64,000 bases of DNA from Streptomyces spinoverrucosus (GTDB lineage: Bacteria > Actinomycetota > Actinomycetes > Streptomycetales > Streptomycetaceae). Of this stretch, positions 17,692 to 26,934 are shown in pieces. The stretch covers positions 1-64,000 of the forward strand of contig NZ_BJND01000050.1 in assembly GCF_006539505.1 (NCBI RefSeq). The letters run 5' to 3'. The translations under genes were made by a program, and so were the position numbers. Position 1 is the first letter of the stretch. The number at the start of each line of letters is the position of its first letter. The notes under the pieces were generated by a model, which made no database searches, was not told the origin of the DNA, and saw only the letters and a list, made by a program, of their open reading frames with translations.

Positions 17692-20600
17692 TCAGGGGCC
17701 CGTGTGGACGTAGGCCGCCCACCAGAGGGGATCCCTGTTCTCGTGGCGCAGGCGTTCGACTGCGGTGTGGAGGGCCTGGGCCGCTCGGTCGGGGGTGATG
17801 CGGTGGTCGGGGGAGGTCAGGCCTGCGTAGAAGGTGTCCGCCACTTTCAGGGCGCAGGCGTCGTCCACTGCCCACTGGGCGGCGACCACGTGGGTGAAGC
17901 CCGCCAGCTGGAGGGTGCCGGCGAGGTGGGCGGCCTCGTCGGGGACCGCTGCGGCGCCCCGTGCGGTTTCGCAGGCCGAGAGGTAGGCCAGCTGGGCGTC
18001 GGTCAGGCGGAGGCGGGAGATGTCCGTGATCGTGAGGGGGCCCGCCTGTTCGTGGTCGTGGAGGTAGAGGGCGCCGCCGGACGAGTCGGTGGGGTCCTGG
18101 GTGCCGTGGCCGGAGAAGTGCAGGTAGGGGTGGGTGGGGAGGGTGGTCAGGAGTTTCTCGCGGGTTGCTTCCTGGCCCGTGAGGACTGTGGTGTGGGGGA
18201 TGCGGTGCGCTAGTTGTCGTACTTCGGCTGCTGCTTGCGGGAGGGGTGGTAGGCCGGGGGTGGCGGACTGGTCCACGGCCAGCATGCGGGGGGTGGGGGG
18301 AGGGGTGGGGTGGGATTGGGCGGCTGCCAGGGCTCGGAGGGTTGTCGTGTACGAGCAGATGTAGTGGTCGGGGAGGGAGGGGCCCTTTCCGTTTGTGTAG
18401 TGGCCTGCCGCGTGTAGGGGGAGGAGGGTGAGTAGGCCTGTGGGGCACCACCAGAGGCGGCGGGGGGTGGGGGTGTCGGTTGGTAGGGCGGTCAGGATCG
18501 GGGCCGCCACTGTGTCCCAGAGCCAGGCCAGGGTGCGGGTGAGGATGCGTTGGGCGCGCCAGGCGTCGGCCGGGGAGCGGCCGAGGGTGGACAAGGCGTC
18601 CAGGAGGGTCTCGGTGCGGTCGATCAGGCCGTCGTCCTCGGTGAGGTGGAGGTCGGGGAGGGGGACGGTGTGGACGTCGGTGCGGGTGACGATGAGGGCG
18701 TCGCAGCGGACGGTGCTGGTGTTGACGACGATCACGGGGCCGTGTGTGGCGGCGGACTGGAGGCGTTCGAGGGAGGGGAGGCGGAGGAAGTCCTCCAGGC
18801 CGGGCAGCTCGCGGACGCGGGTCACCAAGTCGTCCATTTCCTGGGCGAGTTCTCGGCGTTTTTCCGCCGCCGCTCGCTGGGTGCGGGCGTCCGGGGTTTC
18901 CGCGGCCGGTTGGTCCAGTAGGGCGCGGATCTCTCGTATGCGGTCGGCGAGGTGTGGGGCCTGTTCTCGCAGGTCGGTCATGTCGTCGCGCGCGTCCAGG
19001 GCCTGCGTGAGGAGGACGCCGCGGCCCTGTTCCAGCAGGCGTAGGGCTTCGTGGGGGCGGCAGGTGTTGAGGGCGACGGCGGCTGCTTCGCCGGCCACGC
19101 CCGCCGCGCGGCCGAGGGCGTCGACGCGGTCGCGGCGGTCGAGGCCGTGCCAGGCCAGCAGGGGGAGCTCGGCGATGGCGGCGCGGTAGGCGTCGAGGGC
19201 TTCTTGCCACTCGCCGGCGGTGGTGGCGGCCATGGCCCAGGCGCGGGCGGCGCGGAAGCGGACCGCGGCGGGGGCGGTGGCGATGGTGGTGGACTGGCGG
19301 AACAGGTCGAACGCGGTGGCCAGGTCGTCCGGGTCGCCCTCCAGGCGGGCGCGGGCGACCAGGGCCCGGCCGAGGGTGGACAGGCTCGACGCGCGTCCGG
19401 GGTGATCCTCGGGGGTGGCCCGTAGGGCTGTGCGGGCCGCGCTCGCCGCCTCGGCCACGGCGGCCGGTTCGTCGCGGTCGCGGGCCAGGAGCGCCGTGCA
19501 GAGGTTGGTGAGCAGGAGGGGGCGCTGCGGGTGCGCGGTGGGGCAGAGGCGGATGGCGTGCCGGATGCGGTCGATCGCCTCGTCGGCGTCGGCCGACCGG
19601 TCCCGGCCGTCGGAGCGGGCGCGTAGGGCGAGTGCCAGGTTGGACAGGTGGGTGGCGCGTTGTGGGTGGTCGTCGGGGACGCTGTCGGCCGCCGCGCGGG
19701 CCACGTCGACGGCCTCGTCGGCGTCGGCGGGCACGCCGGTGCGCCCGTACCGGGAGATGAGGGCGACGGCGAGGTTGCTGCGGTGCAGGGGCTCGTCGAC
19801 GTGCCCGGGGGGCAGTGCGCGTACGGCGGTGCGGCACACCTCGATCGACTCGTCCAGGTCGTCGAGGGCGCCCGACCACTCGTAGCGGCGGCGCAGGGCG
19901 ATGCTCAGGTTGGTCAGGTGGACGACGAGGGCGGTGGTGTCCGAGGGCGCTGTCGCCTCGACGGACTCCCGGCCGGCCCGCACCGCGTCGGCCAGGTCCT
20001 GCTGGGCGCCGTACGAGCCGTAGCGGGCCTGCAGGGTCGTCGCCAGGTTGGACAGGTAGATGGCGCGTTCCGGGTGGTCAGTGGGGAGGGCCGCGACCGC
20101 CTGGCGGCTCAGGTCGACGGCGCGGTCGAGGTCGGTGCGGCCGCCGAGCCGCTCGGCGCGGACCCGGAGGGCGGCTCCCAAGTTGGACAGTACCTTGGCG
20201 TGTTCCGCGGGGCCGCGGTGCCGGGCGCGCAGGGCTTCCTCCAGGCGCCGTACCGCCTCGTCGAGGGCGGTGAGGTCGTCGTTCTGCTGGTACACGGCTT
20301 GGAGGGTGCGGCCGAGGTTGAACAGCACTTGGCCCGCGCGCTCGTGACCGACGTCCGTGATCCGGTCGGCGGCGCGGCGGTTCCAGGCGAGTGCCTCGGC
20401 GAGGTCGTCGGGGGACTTGGTGCGGCTGTGGCGCAGCAGCAGCGAGCTGCCGAGGTGGGACTCGTCGACGACCCGGTCCGGATGGTCGGGGCTGTGCCGG
20501 ATGGCCTCCTGGAAGATCTCGATAGCCCGGTCGAGGTCGGCCGGGTCCGCCGTGGTGTCGAAGCGGCGGGTGTGGGCGAGGCCCAGCTCGGACAGGCAGA

Positions 20601-22221
20601 CGCTGATGGCGGTGGGGTGGTAGCCGTCGAGGAGGGTGCGGGCCCTGGTCAGGACGGTGAGCGCTTCCTCGGTGTCGGAGCGGGAGTTCGTGCGGGCCGA
20701 CCGGGCGAGCAGGGCCTCGCCGAGGAGGGTGAGCGGCACGCCCTGTTCGTGGCTGCCGGCGGCGGCGTCGGCGCTGCGTCGGGCGGCGGTGATGGCGGCG
20801 TCGACGTCGGCGCGGTCGTCGGTCTGCCGGAACCGGGCGAGCTGCACCCGGGCCAGGTTGTAGAGGTGGTGGGTGCCGTTGTCGTCGTGGGAGGTGTGCC
20901 GCAGGAGCGTCACGGCCTCGTCGATGTCCGCCTGTCGCTGCCGCCGGTTGTATCTGAGCCGCAGGGCCAGGCTGAGGTTCGAGATGGTGTCGCCCCGGCC
21001 GGGGCTGGCGTCGGGTACGGCCGACACCGCCTGCCGTGCGGTGTCCACGGCGGCGTCGAGGTCGGCGTCGGCTCCGGTGTTCTGGGCCTTGGTCCGCAGG
21101 GTCTGGCTGAGGGCCAGCAGGAAGCCGTGGCGGCCCGGATGCGCGGGCGGGCAGTCCGCCACGGCCTGCCGTGCCGCTGTGAGGGCGGACTCCAGGTCCG
21201 CGGGCTGCCGGAAGCGGACGTACCGCTTCTCCAGGGCGCGTCCGAGGTTGGCCAGGTACATCGGCCGCTGTGGATCGTCCGGCAGTGCATGCCGTACGGC
21301 GGCCCGGCATTCCTCGGTCGCGGCGTCCAGGTCTGCGGTCGCCGCGTGGCGCTCGTAGCGCCCCAGCAGTGCGAGGCCCGCGTTGGAGTGGAACAGGGCG
21401 TGCGGTTCGGGTGCGACGCGCACCGCCTGCCGTCCGGTGTCGACGGCGGCCTCCAGGTCGGCCGGGTCCTGGCGGAGCGCGTAGCGCAGGATCAGGGTTC
21501 CGGACAGGTTGGTGTAGTACATCCCCCGGTTCGGGTCGTCGGGGGTGGCCCGGCGTACGGCCTTGAAGCCCATGTCGGCGGACTCCTCGACGTCCGCTGC
21601 GTTGCCGTGCAGCGTGTACCGGAAGCGCAGGCCCGCGCACAGGTTGGACAGCAGCATGGCGCGGCCGGGGTGGGATGCGGGCAGCACCTCCCCGAGCCGC
21701 TGCCACCGGGTGATCGCCTCCTCCAGCGCGGCCCCGTCCGACGCGCTCTGCCAGCGGCCGAGCAGCTCCAGGGCGCGCTCGGCGCTCTCCTCCACGTCCT
21801 CCGCCTCGAACGCCGGGAGCGTGGCGACCGTCGGCCGCAGCTCCTCCGGCACCTCGTCCGGCGTGAACCGGGCGACCACCGCGAACAGCATCAGCGTCAG
21901 CTGTACCTCAGGCCCGGCCTCCGCGCTGTCCGGGCCCATGACCAGGCATCGGGCGTAGTGCAGATGCGCGATCGCGGCCACGACCGACCGGTCGAGGACG
22001 TACAGCGGCCCGCCGCCATCCGCGTCCCTGGTCCGCAGCACGTACGTGCGCAGCTCGTCCGCCTCGGCAACCGCCTCCGGAGCCGTCACCGCCTCCCGGA
22101 CGCCCTGGGCCCAGAAGGACTCCAGCCGCTGCCCGAGCCGTTCGACGAGCAGCTCCGCCCGCGCCCAGCCGATGTCCCCGCCGGTGTCGTCGCCGATGCC
22201 CTCGCCGGTGTCCTCCCGCAT
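17692..22221 (-). CDS. TPR-CHAT protein (caspase-like protease with tetratricopeptide array)
   Basis: This 1509-residue protein has an N-terminal alpha-helical region (about 1-160) and a very long array of TPR-like repeats (about 170-1060). Each unit is recognisable by A-LSNLA-AL-LRYRR- and DHP-RA-YL-NL patterns. A helical linker follows, and the C-terminal CHAT caspase-like domain spans about 1200-1509. The predicted catalytic dyad is His in FSGHGTQDP (about residue 1372) and Cys in AYLSACETARG (about residue 1417). CHAT proteases with TPR sensors act in conflict and programmed-death systems, for example the type III-E CRISPR TPR-CHAT protease. No CRISPR array or nuclease lies nearby. It is divergent from a Cys/His small protein and a membrane protein that may be partners or substrates. 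Confidence 0.9.
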   Translation of the reverse strand: MREDTGEGIGDDTGGDIGWARAELLVERLGQRLESFWAQGVREAVTAPEAVAEADELRTYVLRTRDADGGGPLYVLDRSVVAAIAHLHYARCLVMGPDSAEAGPEVQLTLMLFAVVARFTPDEVPEELRPTVATLPAFEAEDVEESAERALELLGRWQSASDGAALEEAITRWQRLGEVLPASHPGRAMLLSNLCAGLRFRYTLHGNAADVEESADMGFKAVRRATPDDPNRGMYYTNLSGTLILRYALRQDPADLEAAVDTGRQAVRVAPEPHALFHSNAGLALLGRYERHAATADLDAATEECRAAVRHALPDDPQRPMYLANLGRALEKRYVRFRQPADLESALTAARQAVADCPPAHPGRHGFLLALSQTLRTKAQNTGADADLDAAVDTARQAVSAVPDASPGRGDTISNLSLALRLRYNRRQRQADIDEAVTLLRHTSHDDNGTHHLYNLARVQLARFRQTDDRADVDAAITAARRSADAAAGSHEQGVPLTLLGEALLARSARTNSRSDTEEALTVLTRARTLLDGYHPTAISVCLSELGLAHTRRFDTTADPADLDRAIEIFQEAIRHSPDHPDRVVDESHLGSSLLLRHSRTKSPDDLAEALAWNRRAADRITDVGHERAGQVLFNLGRTLQAVYQQNDDLTALDEAVRRLEEALRARHRGPAEHAKVLSNLGAALRVRAERLGGRTDLDRAVDLSRQAVAALPTDHPERAIYLSNLATTLQARYGSYGAQQDLADAVRAGRESVEATAPSDTTALVVHLTNLSIALRRRYEWSGALDDLDESIEVCRTAVRALPPGHVDEPLHRSNLAVALISRYGRTGVPADADEAVDVARAAADSVPDDHPQRATHLSNLALALRARSDGRDRSADADEAIDRIRHAIRLCPTAHPQRPLLLTNLCTALLARDRDEPAAVAEAASAARTALRATPEDHPGRASSLSTLGRALVARARLEGDPDDLATAFDLFRQSTTIATAPAAVRFRAARAWAMAATTAGEWQEALDAYRAAIAELPLLAWHGLDRRDRVDALGRAAGVAGEAAAVALNTCRPHEALRLLEQGRGVLLTQALDARDDMTDLREQAPHLADRIREIRALLDQPAAETPDARTQRAAAEKRRELAQEMDDLVTRVRELPGLEDFLRLPSLERLQSAATHGPVIVVNTSTVRCDALIVTRTDVHTVPLPDLHLTEDDGLIDRTETLLDALSTLGRSPADAWRAQRILTRTLAWLWDTVAAPILTALPTDTPTPRRLWWCPTGLLTLLPLHAAGHYTNGKGPSLPDHYICSYTTTLRALAAAQSHPTPPPTPRMLAVDQSATPGLPPLPQAAAEVRQLAHRIPHTTVLTGQEATREKLLTTLPTHPYLHFSGHGTQDPTDSSGGALYLHDHEQAGPLTITDISRLRLTDAQLAYLSACETARGAAAVPDEAAHLAGTLQLAGFTHVVAAQWAVDDACALKVADTFYAGLTSPDHRITPDRAAQALHTAVERLRHENRDPLWWAAYVHTGP

Positions 22222-22306
22222 GGTCCGCCCCCGTCGGCCGCCGCTGTCGGTGTGCGTTCAGGGCATCATGATGGTCCATCAACTCTCTGGGGGAGGAGAG
22301 CCTTTC

Positions 22307-22687
22307 GTGGAGACGGCGGAGCTGCTCGGCGCGCTGTGCCGGGAACTTCCCGCGCTGCGCACGGTCGCCGCGGGGACCGGCGACAGTCAGGCGCTGGAGG
22401 AGACCCTGGCGGCGGCCCGGCGCGGTGAACCGGTCACCGACCGGCTGCGGGACCTGGGCCTGCTGGACCTGCTGGAGTCCTGGACGGCCCGCACGGTGCC
22501 CCCCGAGGCGCCTGGTGCGGGAGCCCCTGGCGGCCTGGTCGACCTGCCCGGCGTCGACCACTCCGGGCATGTCGCGCACGGCCGCTACCGCTGCCCGCTC
22601 GGCACCTGCCGCCGCGCCGAGCTGCCTCGCCCCGGCGACGATCTGCCGGTGTGCGCGCTGCACGACAGCCCGCTGCGGTTCGGCTGA
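22307..22687 (+). CDS. Small helical protein with C-terminal Cys/His zinc-binding-like motif (CHAT-linked)
   Basis: This 126-residue protein has an N-terminal helical region (about residues 1-60: ETAELLGALCRELPALRTVA and RDLGLLDLLESW). A proline-rich linker follows, and then a C-terminal YRCPLGTCRR...PVCALH segment spaced like a zinc ribbon or knuckle (C-x4-C, C-x2-H). The GTG at 22307 has AGGAG eight bases upstream; earlier in-frame starts lie inside the divergent CHAT gene. It is four bases from the next gene, so the two are surely co-expressed. It resembles the small adaptor-like proteins described beside CHAT/TPR conflict genes, but I cannot assign a family. Confidence 0.65.
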   Translation: METAELLGALCRELPALRTVAAGTGDSQALEETLAAARRGEPVTDRLRDLGLLDLLESWTARTVPPEAPGAGAPGGLVDLPGVDHSGHVAHGRYRCPLGTCRRAELPRPGDDLPVCALHDSPLRFG

Positions 22688-22691
22688 CGCG

Positions 22692-23594
22692 ATGAACGCG
22701 GTACTGGTGGAGTTGGGGCGCAGGTACGTCGAGCGCTGGATGGCGCTGCTCGTGCTGCCGGGGCTGCTGTACGTGGCGGGCGCGGCGGCGGCGTACCGGC
22801 TGGGGCATGTGCACTGGGCGGACCTGGGCCGGCTCACCGGCCTGCTGGAGCCGGGCGGTCCGCTGATCGGCCGGGGCGTGTCGTCGGTGTGGCTGTTCGT
22901 GATCGTGGTGCTGCCGCTGCTGTCGGCCGCCGCCGGGCTGGCCGCCCGAGGGATGGCGGCGGTGCTGGAGCGGCTGTGGTTCGAGCCCTGGCCGCGCGGA
23001 CTCGACCGGCTGGCGCGGCAGCGTACGGCTGCCCGTGCCGCGCGGTGGACGGCGGCTGACGAGGTGTACCGGGAGGAGCTGGACCGGGTCGGTGCACGGC
23101 CGTCGGCCGCCGACAGTGCCCGGCTGGACGTGCTCGCGGCCCGCCGCAACGCTGTCGCCCTGCGGCCGCCCGCCCATCCCGTCTGGGCCGGGGACCGGCT
23201 GGGCGCGGTCGACGCCCGGGTCTGGGGCTGGTACCGGCTGGACGTGGTCTTCGCCTGGCCCCGGCTGTGGCTGGTGCTGACCGACGCCGAGCAGAACGCC
23301 CTGCGCACCGCCCGCACGGAACTCGACGCGGCCGTCGCGCTGGCCGGCTGGGGTGTGCTGATCGTGCCGGTGGCCGTGTGGTGGTGGCCGGCGCTGCCGG
23401 TCGCGGCCGCCGTCTTCGTCACCGGCCTGCGCCGCACCCGCGCCGCCGTGGACACGCTGGCGCATCTCACCGAGGCCGCGTTCGACCTGCGGGGCGCGAC
23501 GCTCGCCCGGGAGCTGGGCTTCGACGTACCGCCCGGGCGGCTGTCGCCGGCGGTGGGCATGCAGGTGACGGCGCATCTGCGCAAGCACGCGTGA
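22692..23594 (+). CDS. Multi-pass membrane protein of the CHAT locus
   Basis: This 300-residue protein begins MNAVLVELGRRYVERWMALL. Hydrophobic segments are at about residues 17-37, 57-80 and a hairpin at 217-242 (VALAGWGVLIVPVAVWWW and onward). In between is a cytosolic-looking Arg/Ala-rich helical stretch containing LWFEPWPRGLDRLARQ and RLWLVLTDAEQNALRTA. No enzyme motif is visible. It follows the Cys/His protein by four bases and is divergent from the TPR-CHAT gene. A membrane-located effector or anchor cleaved or gated by the CHAT protease is a reasonable hypothesis, not a demonstrated role. Confidence 0.7.
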   Translation: MNAVLVELGRRYVERWMALLVLPGLLYVAGAAAAYRLGHVHWADLGRLTGLLEPGGPLIGRGVSSVWLFVIVVLPLLSAAAGLAARGMAAVLERLWFEPWPRGLDRLARQRTAARAARWTAADEVYREELDRVGARPSAADSARLDVLAARRNAVALRPPAHPVWAGDRLGAVDARVWGWYRLDVVFAWPRLWLVLTDAEQNALRTARTELDAAVALAGWGVLIVPVAVWWWPALPVAAAVFVTGLRRTRAAVDTLAHLTEAAFDLRGATLARELGFDVPPGRLSPAVGMQVTAHLRKHA

Positions 23595-23611
23595 GACAGC
23601 GGGGTTCATGC

Positions 23612-23643
23612 AAAAAACCCACTCCGGTGAGGAGTGGGTCTTT
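23612..23643. terminator. Bidirectional terminator between the CHAT-locus membrane gene and tRNA-Glu
   Basis: Arms ACCCACTCC and GGAGTGGGT surround GGTGA, with a six-A run on the left (T-run for the leftward tRNA) and TTT on the right. It serves both converging transcripts. Confidence 0.85.
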
Positions 23644-23658
23644 GTACGTCTTCGCTGG

Positions 23659-23731
23659 TGCCCCCAACGGGATTCGAACCCGTGCTACCGCCTTGAAAGG
23701 GCGGCGTCCTAGGCCGCTAGACGATGAGGGC
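23659..23731 (-). tRNA. tRNA-Glu (UUC)
   Basis: The acceptor is GCCCTCA/TGGGGGC with one G-T wobble and discriminator A. The anticodon stem is CCGCC/GGCGG around CTTTCAA (anticodon TTC), and the T-arm is GGTTCGAATCC. No CCA is encoded. It bounds the right side of the CHAT island. Confidence 0.95.
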
Positions 23732-23811
23732 TATCGGCCCGCCTGGGCGCTTCTCAGCGCGTCGGGGACGTGAGAAGCATATGGGATGGCGGGAGGGTTC
23801 GCCAAAACGGT

Positions 23812-25341
23812 TTACGGACTGGGCTCCCGGGACGGGGTGGGGGACGGCGACGGGGACCGGGTGGCTCCCGGCTGGTTCTCCTCCACCAGATGGCGGCTGA
23901 CCTCCGCCGTCGTGAGGCCGAGACCGCCCAGGCGGATCGCGTCCCAGGCCTGGAGGCGGCGGGTGTCGCGGTCGAAGTAGAGGATCGACGCCTCGATCGG
24001 GTCGGGGTGTTCGCCCTCCACCGCGCGCAGTCCGCTGCCGCCGGTCGAGCCCTCGATGCGTAGCCGGGTGCCGTAGGGCAGCACCTCCATCTCCTGGTGG
24101 TGCAGATGGCCCGAGAGGACCAGGGGGACCTCGCCGTCCGTCTGCCGGGCGGCCTCGGGTTCGTGGGCGACGGCCACGTCCACCGGGGTGCCGACGGCGC
24201 GCTGGTCGCGCAGGGAGCTGGCGAGACGGGCGCCGGCCAGCTCCTGGGAGGCCTCGGCGCCGGGCGTGTTGGTGCGGTCGGGGGTGAACTGGGGGTCGCC
24301 GATGCCCGCGAAGCGCAGGCCCGCGACGGACACCGCGCGGCCGTCGTCGAGGACGTGCACGTTCTTCAGGCCTTCCAGGTAGCGCTGCGTGGTCCGGGAG
24401 TCGTGGTTGCCGCGCACCCAGACGTAGGGGGCGCCCAGGTCCTCGATCGGGTCGAGGAAGCCGTTCTCCGCCGACGTGCCGTGGTCCATGGTGTCGCCGG
24501 AGTCGACGATCACGTTCACCTTGTACTGCTCCACCAGTGAGGCGATGATCTTCCAGCTCGCCGGGTTGAGGTGGATGTCGGAGACGTGCAGGACGCGGAT
24601 GGTGGTCGGGTCCGGGCGGTACGCGGGGAGCGTGGACGTGGCGTCGTACAGCTTCGTCACGTTTGTCACCAGCCGCGCCAACTCCTTCTGGTAGACGTCG
24701 AATTCGGTGACGATGCTGCGGGCGTCGCCGACCAGGGAGGGGGCGGAGGAGAGCAGGCCGGAGAACCTCGGCTCCAGGACCGACTTGGGGTTCCAGGTGG
24801 CGTACGCCGTCGCTCCCGAGGCCGCCAGGAGGGTGAGCGCGAGGCCGCCGGCCGCGAGGGCGCGGCGCGGGCGGCGGTAGACGGCGAGGCCGAGGGCGGT
24901 CGCGCCGGCGACGACGGCAACGCAGGAGCGCAACGCCAGGTCGAGGGCGCCGTGGCCGACGTCCCGGGCGACCTCCTCCTGGAGGCCGGAGAGGCGTTCG
25001 GGGTGGTCGACCAAGGCCTGGGAGCGGTCAGGGTCGAGCTGGTCGACGTTCACGTCCAGGCGGACCGGGGCGATGTGGCTGTCCAGGTGCAGGGCGCCCA
25101 GCGGGGAGACGTTGATCTTCGTGCCGCCGGTGACGGACGGGCGCAGGGTCATCGTCGTGTCCATCGGGCCGACCGGGACCCGGACATTTCCCACCACCAG
25201 CAGCCCCAGCCAGGCGCCCAGCAGGACGACGGCCAGGAGACCCAGGGCTCGGGTCCAGCGGTTGGCGGGTGGGGGAGCGAGTTCGAGTTCGGGGGTGTCG
25301 GTGGTGGGGCGGGGGCGGCGGATGCTTCGAAGACGGCTCAT
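23812..25341 (-). CDS. Membrane-anchored metallophosphoesterase
   Basis: This protein has about 509 residues. One transmembrane helix is at about residues 30-52 (TRALGLLAVVLLGAWLGLLV). An extracellular beta-rich region with FTGG/INVSPLG features follows, and two further hydrophobic helices are at about 150-200. A calcineurin-type phosphoesterase domain starts near residue 250, with metal-binding motifs HVSDIHLNP, IVDSGDTMDHG, RGNHDS and LSGHLHHQ in the standard order. It ends in a Ser/Pro tail. The substrate is unknown. The ATG at 25341 is chosen for its GGA spacing; an in-frame ATG at 25374 is almost as good. It is divergent from the small zincin gene. Confidence 0.8.
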   Translation of the reverse strand: MSRLRSIRRPRPTTDTPELELAPPPANRWTRALGLLAVVLLGAWLGLLVVGNVRVPVGPMDTTMTLRPSVTGGTKINVSPLGALHLDSHIAPVRLDVNVDQLDPDRSQALVDHPERLSGLQEEVARDVGHGALDLALRSCVAVVAGATALGLAVYRRPRRALAAGGLALTLLAASGATAYATWNPKSVLEPRFSGLLSSAPSLVGDARSIVTEFDVYQKELARLVTNVTKLYDATSTLPAYRPDPTTIRVLHVSDIHLNPASWKIIASLVEQYKVNVIVDSGDTMDHGTSAENGFLDPIEDLGAPYVWVRGNHDSRTTQRYLEGLKNVHVLDDGRAVSVAGLRFAGIGDPQFTPDRTNTPGAEASQELAGARLASSLRDQRAVGTPVDVAVAHEPEAARQTDGEVPLVLSGHLHHQEMEVLPYGTRLRIEGSTGGSGLRAVEGEHPDPIEASILYFDRDTRRLQAWDAIRLGGLGLTTAEVSRHLVEENQPGATRSPSPSPTPSREPSP

Positions 25342-25481
25342 CGTGTTCCGGACGGCGGCTGGGACGCGGGCCATTGGTCCCGTATGCCCATATGCGCGGG
25401 TGGATATGCGGGCACCGAGTGGGTCGAACGGGGTGGTGGCAGGGGTCTCGTACAGGGGTGTCGTACCGGACAATGGGGCCT

Positions 25482-25832
25482 GTGCTGGAGATGACGCGCG
25501 AGGAGTTCGAGGAACTGGTCGCCGAGGCGCTGGACCGGATCCCGCCGGAGCTGACGCGGCTGATGGACAACGTCGCGGTGTTCGTCGAGGACGAACCGCC
25601 CGCCGACGATCCCGAGCTGCTCGGGCTGTACGAGGGGACGCCGCTGACCGATCGAGGGGAGTGGTACGCCGGGGTGCTGCCGGACCGGATCACCATCTAC
25701 CGGGGGCCGACGCTGCGGATGTGCGAGACGCGTGAGGACGTCGTCGTGGAGACCGAGATCACGGTCGTGCACGAGATCGCCCATCACTTCGGAATCGACG
25801 ACGCGCGGCTGCACGCGCTGGGATACGGGTAA
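25482..25832 (+). CDS. Metallopeptidase family protein (minimal zincin, DUF1025-like)
   Basis: This 116-residue protein contains the zincin motif HEIAHHFGI (H-E-x2-H) near residues 100-108, preceded by ETEITVVHEIAH. That matches the short actinobacterial metallopeptidase family whose members consist of little more than the active-site helix. The N-terminus LEMTREEFEELVAEALDRIP is characteristic. GTG at 25482 is preferred because the ATG nine bases later has its only purine-rich stretch abutting it with no spacer. No signal peptide is present, so it is cytosolic. Confidence 0.85.
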   Translation: MLEMTREEFEELVAEALDRIPPELTRLMDNVAVFVEDEPPADDPELLGLYEGTPLTDRGEWYAGVLPDRITIYRGPTLRMCETREDVVVETEITVVHEIAHHFGIDDARLHALGYG

Positions 25833-25907
25833 CGGGGCGCGTGTCCTCTTGTGGGCGGCGGGAGTTGGGCAAGTTGACTCCATCACCCCGCCTCGGAGGT
25901 GGCTCCC

Positions 25908-26447
25908 GTGCGCCCCTTGTACGTACCCGTTCGCCTGGCCGCCACCGTGGTGGCCGTCGCCGCTGCCGCCGGCTGTATGAGCGTGGGTGACGGCGACGGC
26001 GATCGGGCCAGGCCGTCGCACTCGGCGGGACCGCGGGGTGGCGAGGCGCCCGACGGAGGGAGCGCGCTGTCGGGCGGTGGTGTCGCGGGCGGCGGGGCAG
26101 CGGGCGGCGCGGAGCCGGCGCGCGGCAAGGACGGGAAGGGCGGTCGCTCGGCGTCGCCGGGTGAGACGCCCGAGCCGTCGGGGTCGGCGAAGGCGCCGGG
26201 GGCGAGTACGTCGGCCTCGGCACCGGCGAGGCCCGGCCCCACCGCCAAGCCGGGCGACCCACCGCCGCCCCCACCCGAGCCGACGCCCACCCGCACGACC
26301 CCGGACCCGGAACCGCCCCCACCGTCACCGGATCCGCCAACCTCTCCCGACCCGACGGCGGCGGAGCCGTCTTCGTCGGCACATGAGGAGACGGGACCGC
26401 AGTTGGCACATCGGGAGCCGGCGCCGGAGGCGGGGGCGCCGGTTTAG
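25908..26447 (+). CDS. Small lipoprotein with low-complexity Gly/Pro/Ser tail
   Basis: This 179-residue protein has a hydrophobic signal (RLAATVVAVAAAAGC) with a lipobox AAAGC near residue 23. After it comes a disordered stretch of Gly, Ala, Ser and Pro, with proline-rich runs such as PPPPPPEPTPTRTTPDPEPP. GTG at 25908 is set by GGAGG eight bases upstream. No globular domain is visible. It is likely a surface-tethered unstructured lipoprotein of unknown role. Confidence 0.7.
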   Translation: MRPLYVPVRLAATVVAVAAAAGCMSVGDGDGDRARPSHSAGPRGGEAPDGGSALSGGGVAGGGAAGGAEPARGKDGKGGRSASPGETPEPSGSAKAPGASTSASAPARPGPTAKPGDPPPPPPEPTPTRTTPDPEPPPPSPDPPTSPDPTAAEPSSSAHEETGPQLAHREPAPEAGAPV

Positions 26448-26492
26448 GGGTGGGGTTGGCTGGGGGTGCCGGGCTGGCTAGGGGGTGGCGGT

Positions 26493-26656
26493 GTCGGGCT
26501 GGGGCGGGGGCCGTCGGCTGGGTGCGGGTTGTCGGGCTGGGGCGGGGGCCGTCGGCTGGGTGCGGGCTGTCCGGCTGGGGGCAGGGGCCGATAGCTGGGT
26601 GCGGGCTGTTGGGCTGTGGGTGGGGGTGCCTGGCTGTGGGTACGACTGTCGGGCTG
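26493..26656. repeat. Tandem repeat, 38-39 bp unit, about four copies
   Basis: Units start at 26493, 26531, 26569 and 26608 with the core GTCGGGCTGGGGCGGGGGCC. The first two are nearly identical and later ones decay progressively. G-runs make the top strand a possible G-quadruplex former. Confidence 0.85.
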
Positions 26657-26934
26657 TCGGCGCGGGCGTCTGGCACGCCGTCGCGCTGATCGGCAGCGGC
26701 GACGCGGGCGTGTACGCCATGGCGTCCCCGGCCCTCGCCGAAGCCTCCGATGACATCGACGTGGTCGGCGCCCCAGGCGTTACCGCCTGCGGGTACGGCT
26801 GTCAGGCTGGGGGCGGGGGCATCCGGCCGGGGTGCCGGTCGGCCGTCAGGGTGTGGGCGGTGTGGCTCGTCTCACCGCGCCGTCCGGCTTGGGCTGCCGA
26901 CTGCCGTTCGGGTCGCCCGGATGCCGGTCGGGGC

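Noticed and set aside
17692..22221. Possible CRISPR-associated TPR-CHAT (Craspase-like) system
   Set aside because: No CRISPR array, no Cas7-11-like effector and no spacer-like repeats are visible; only the protease fold is shared.
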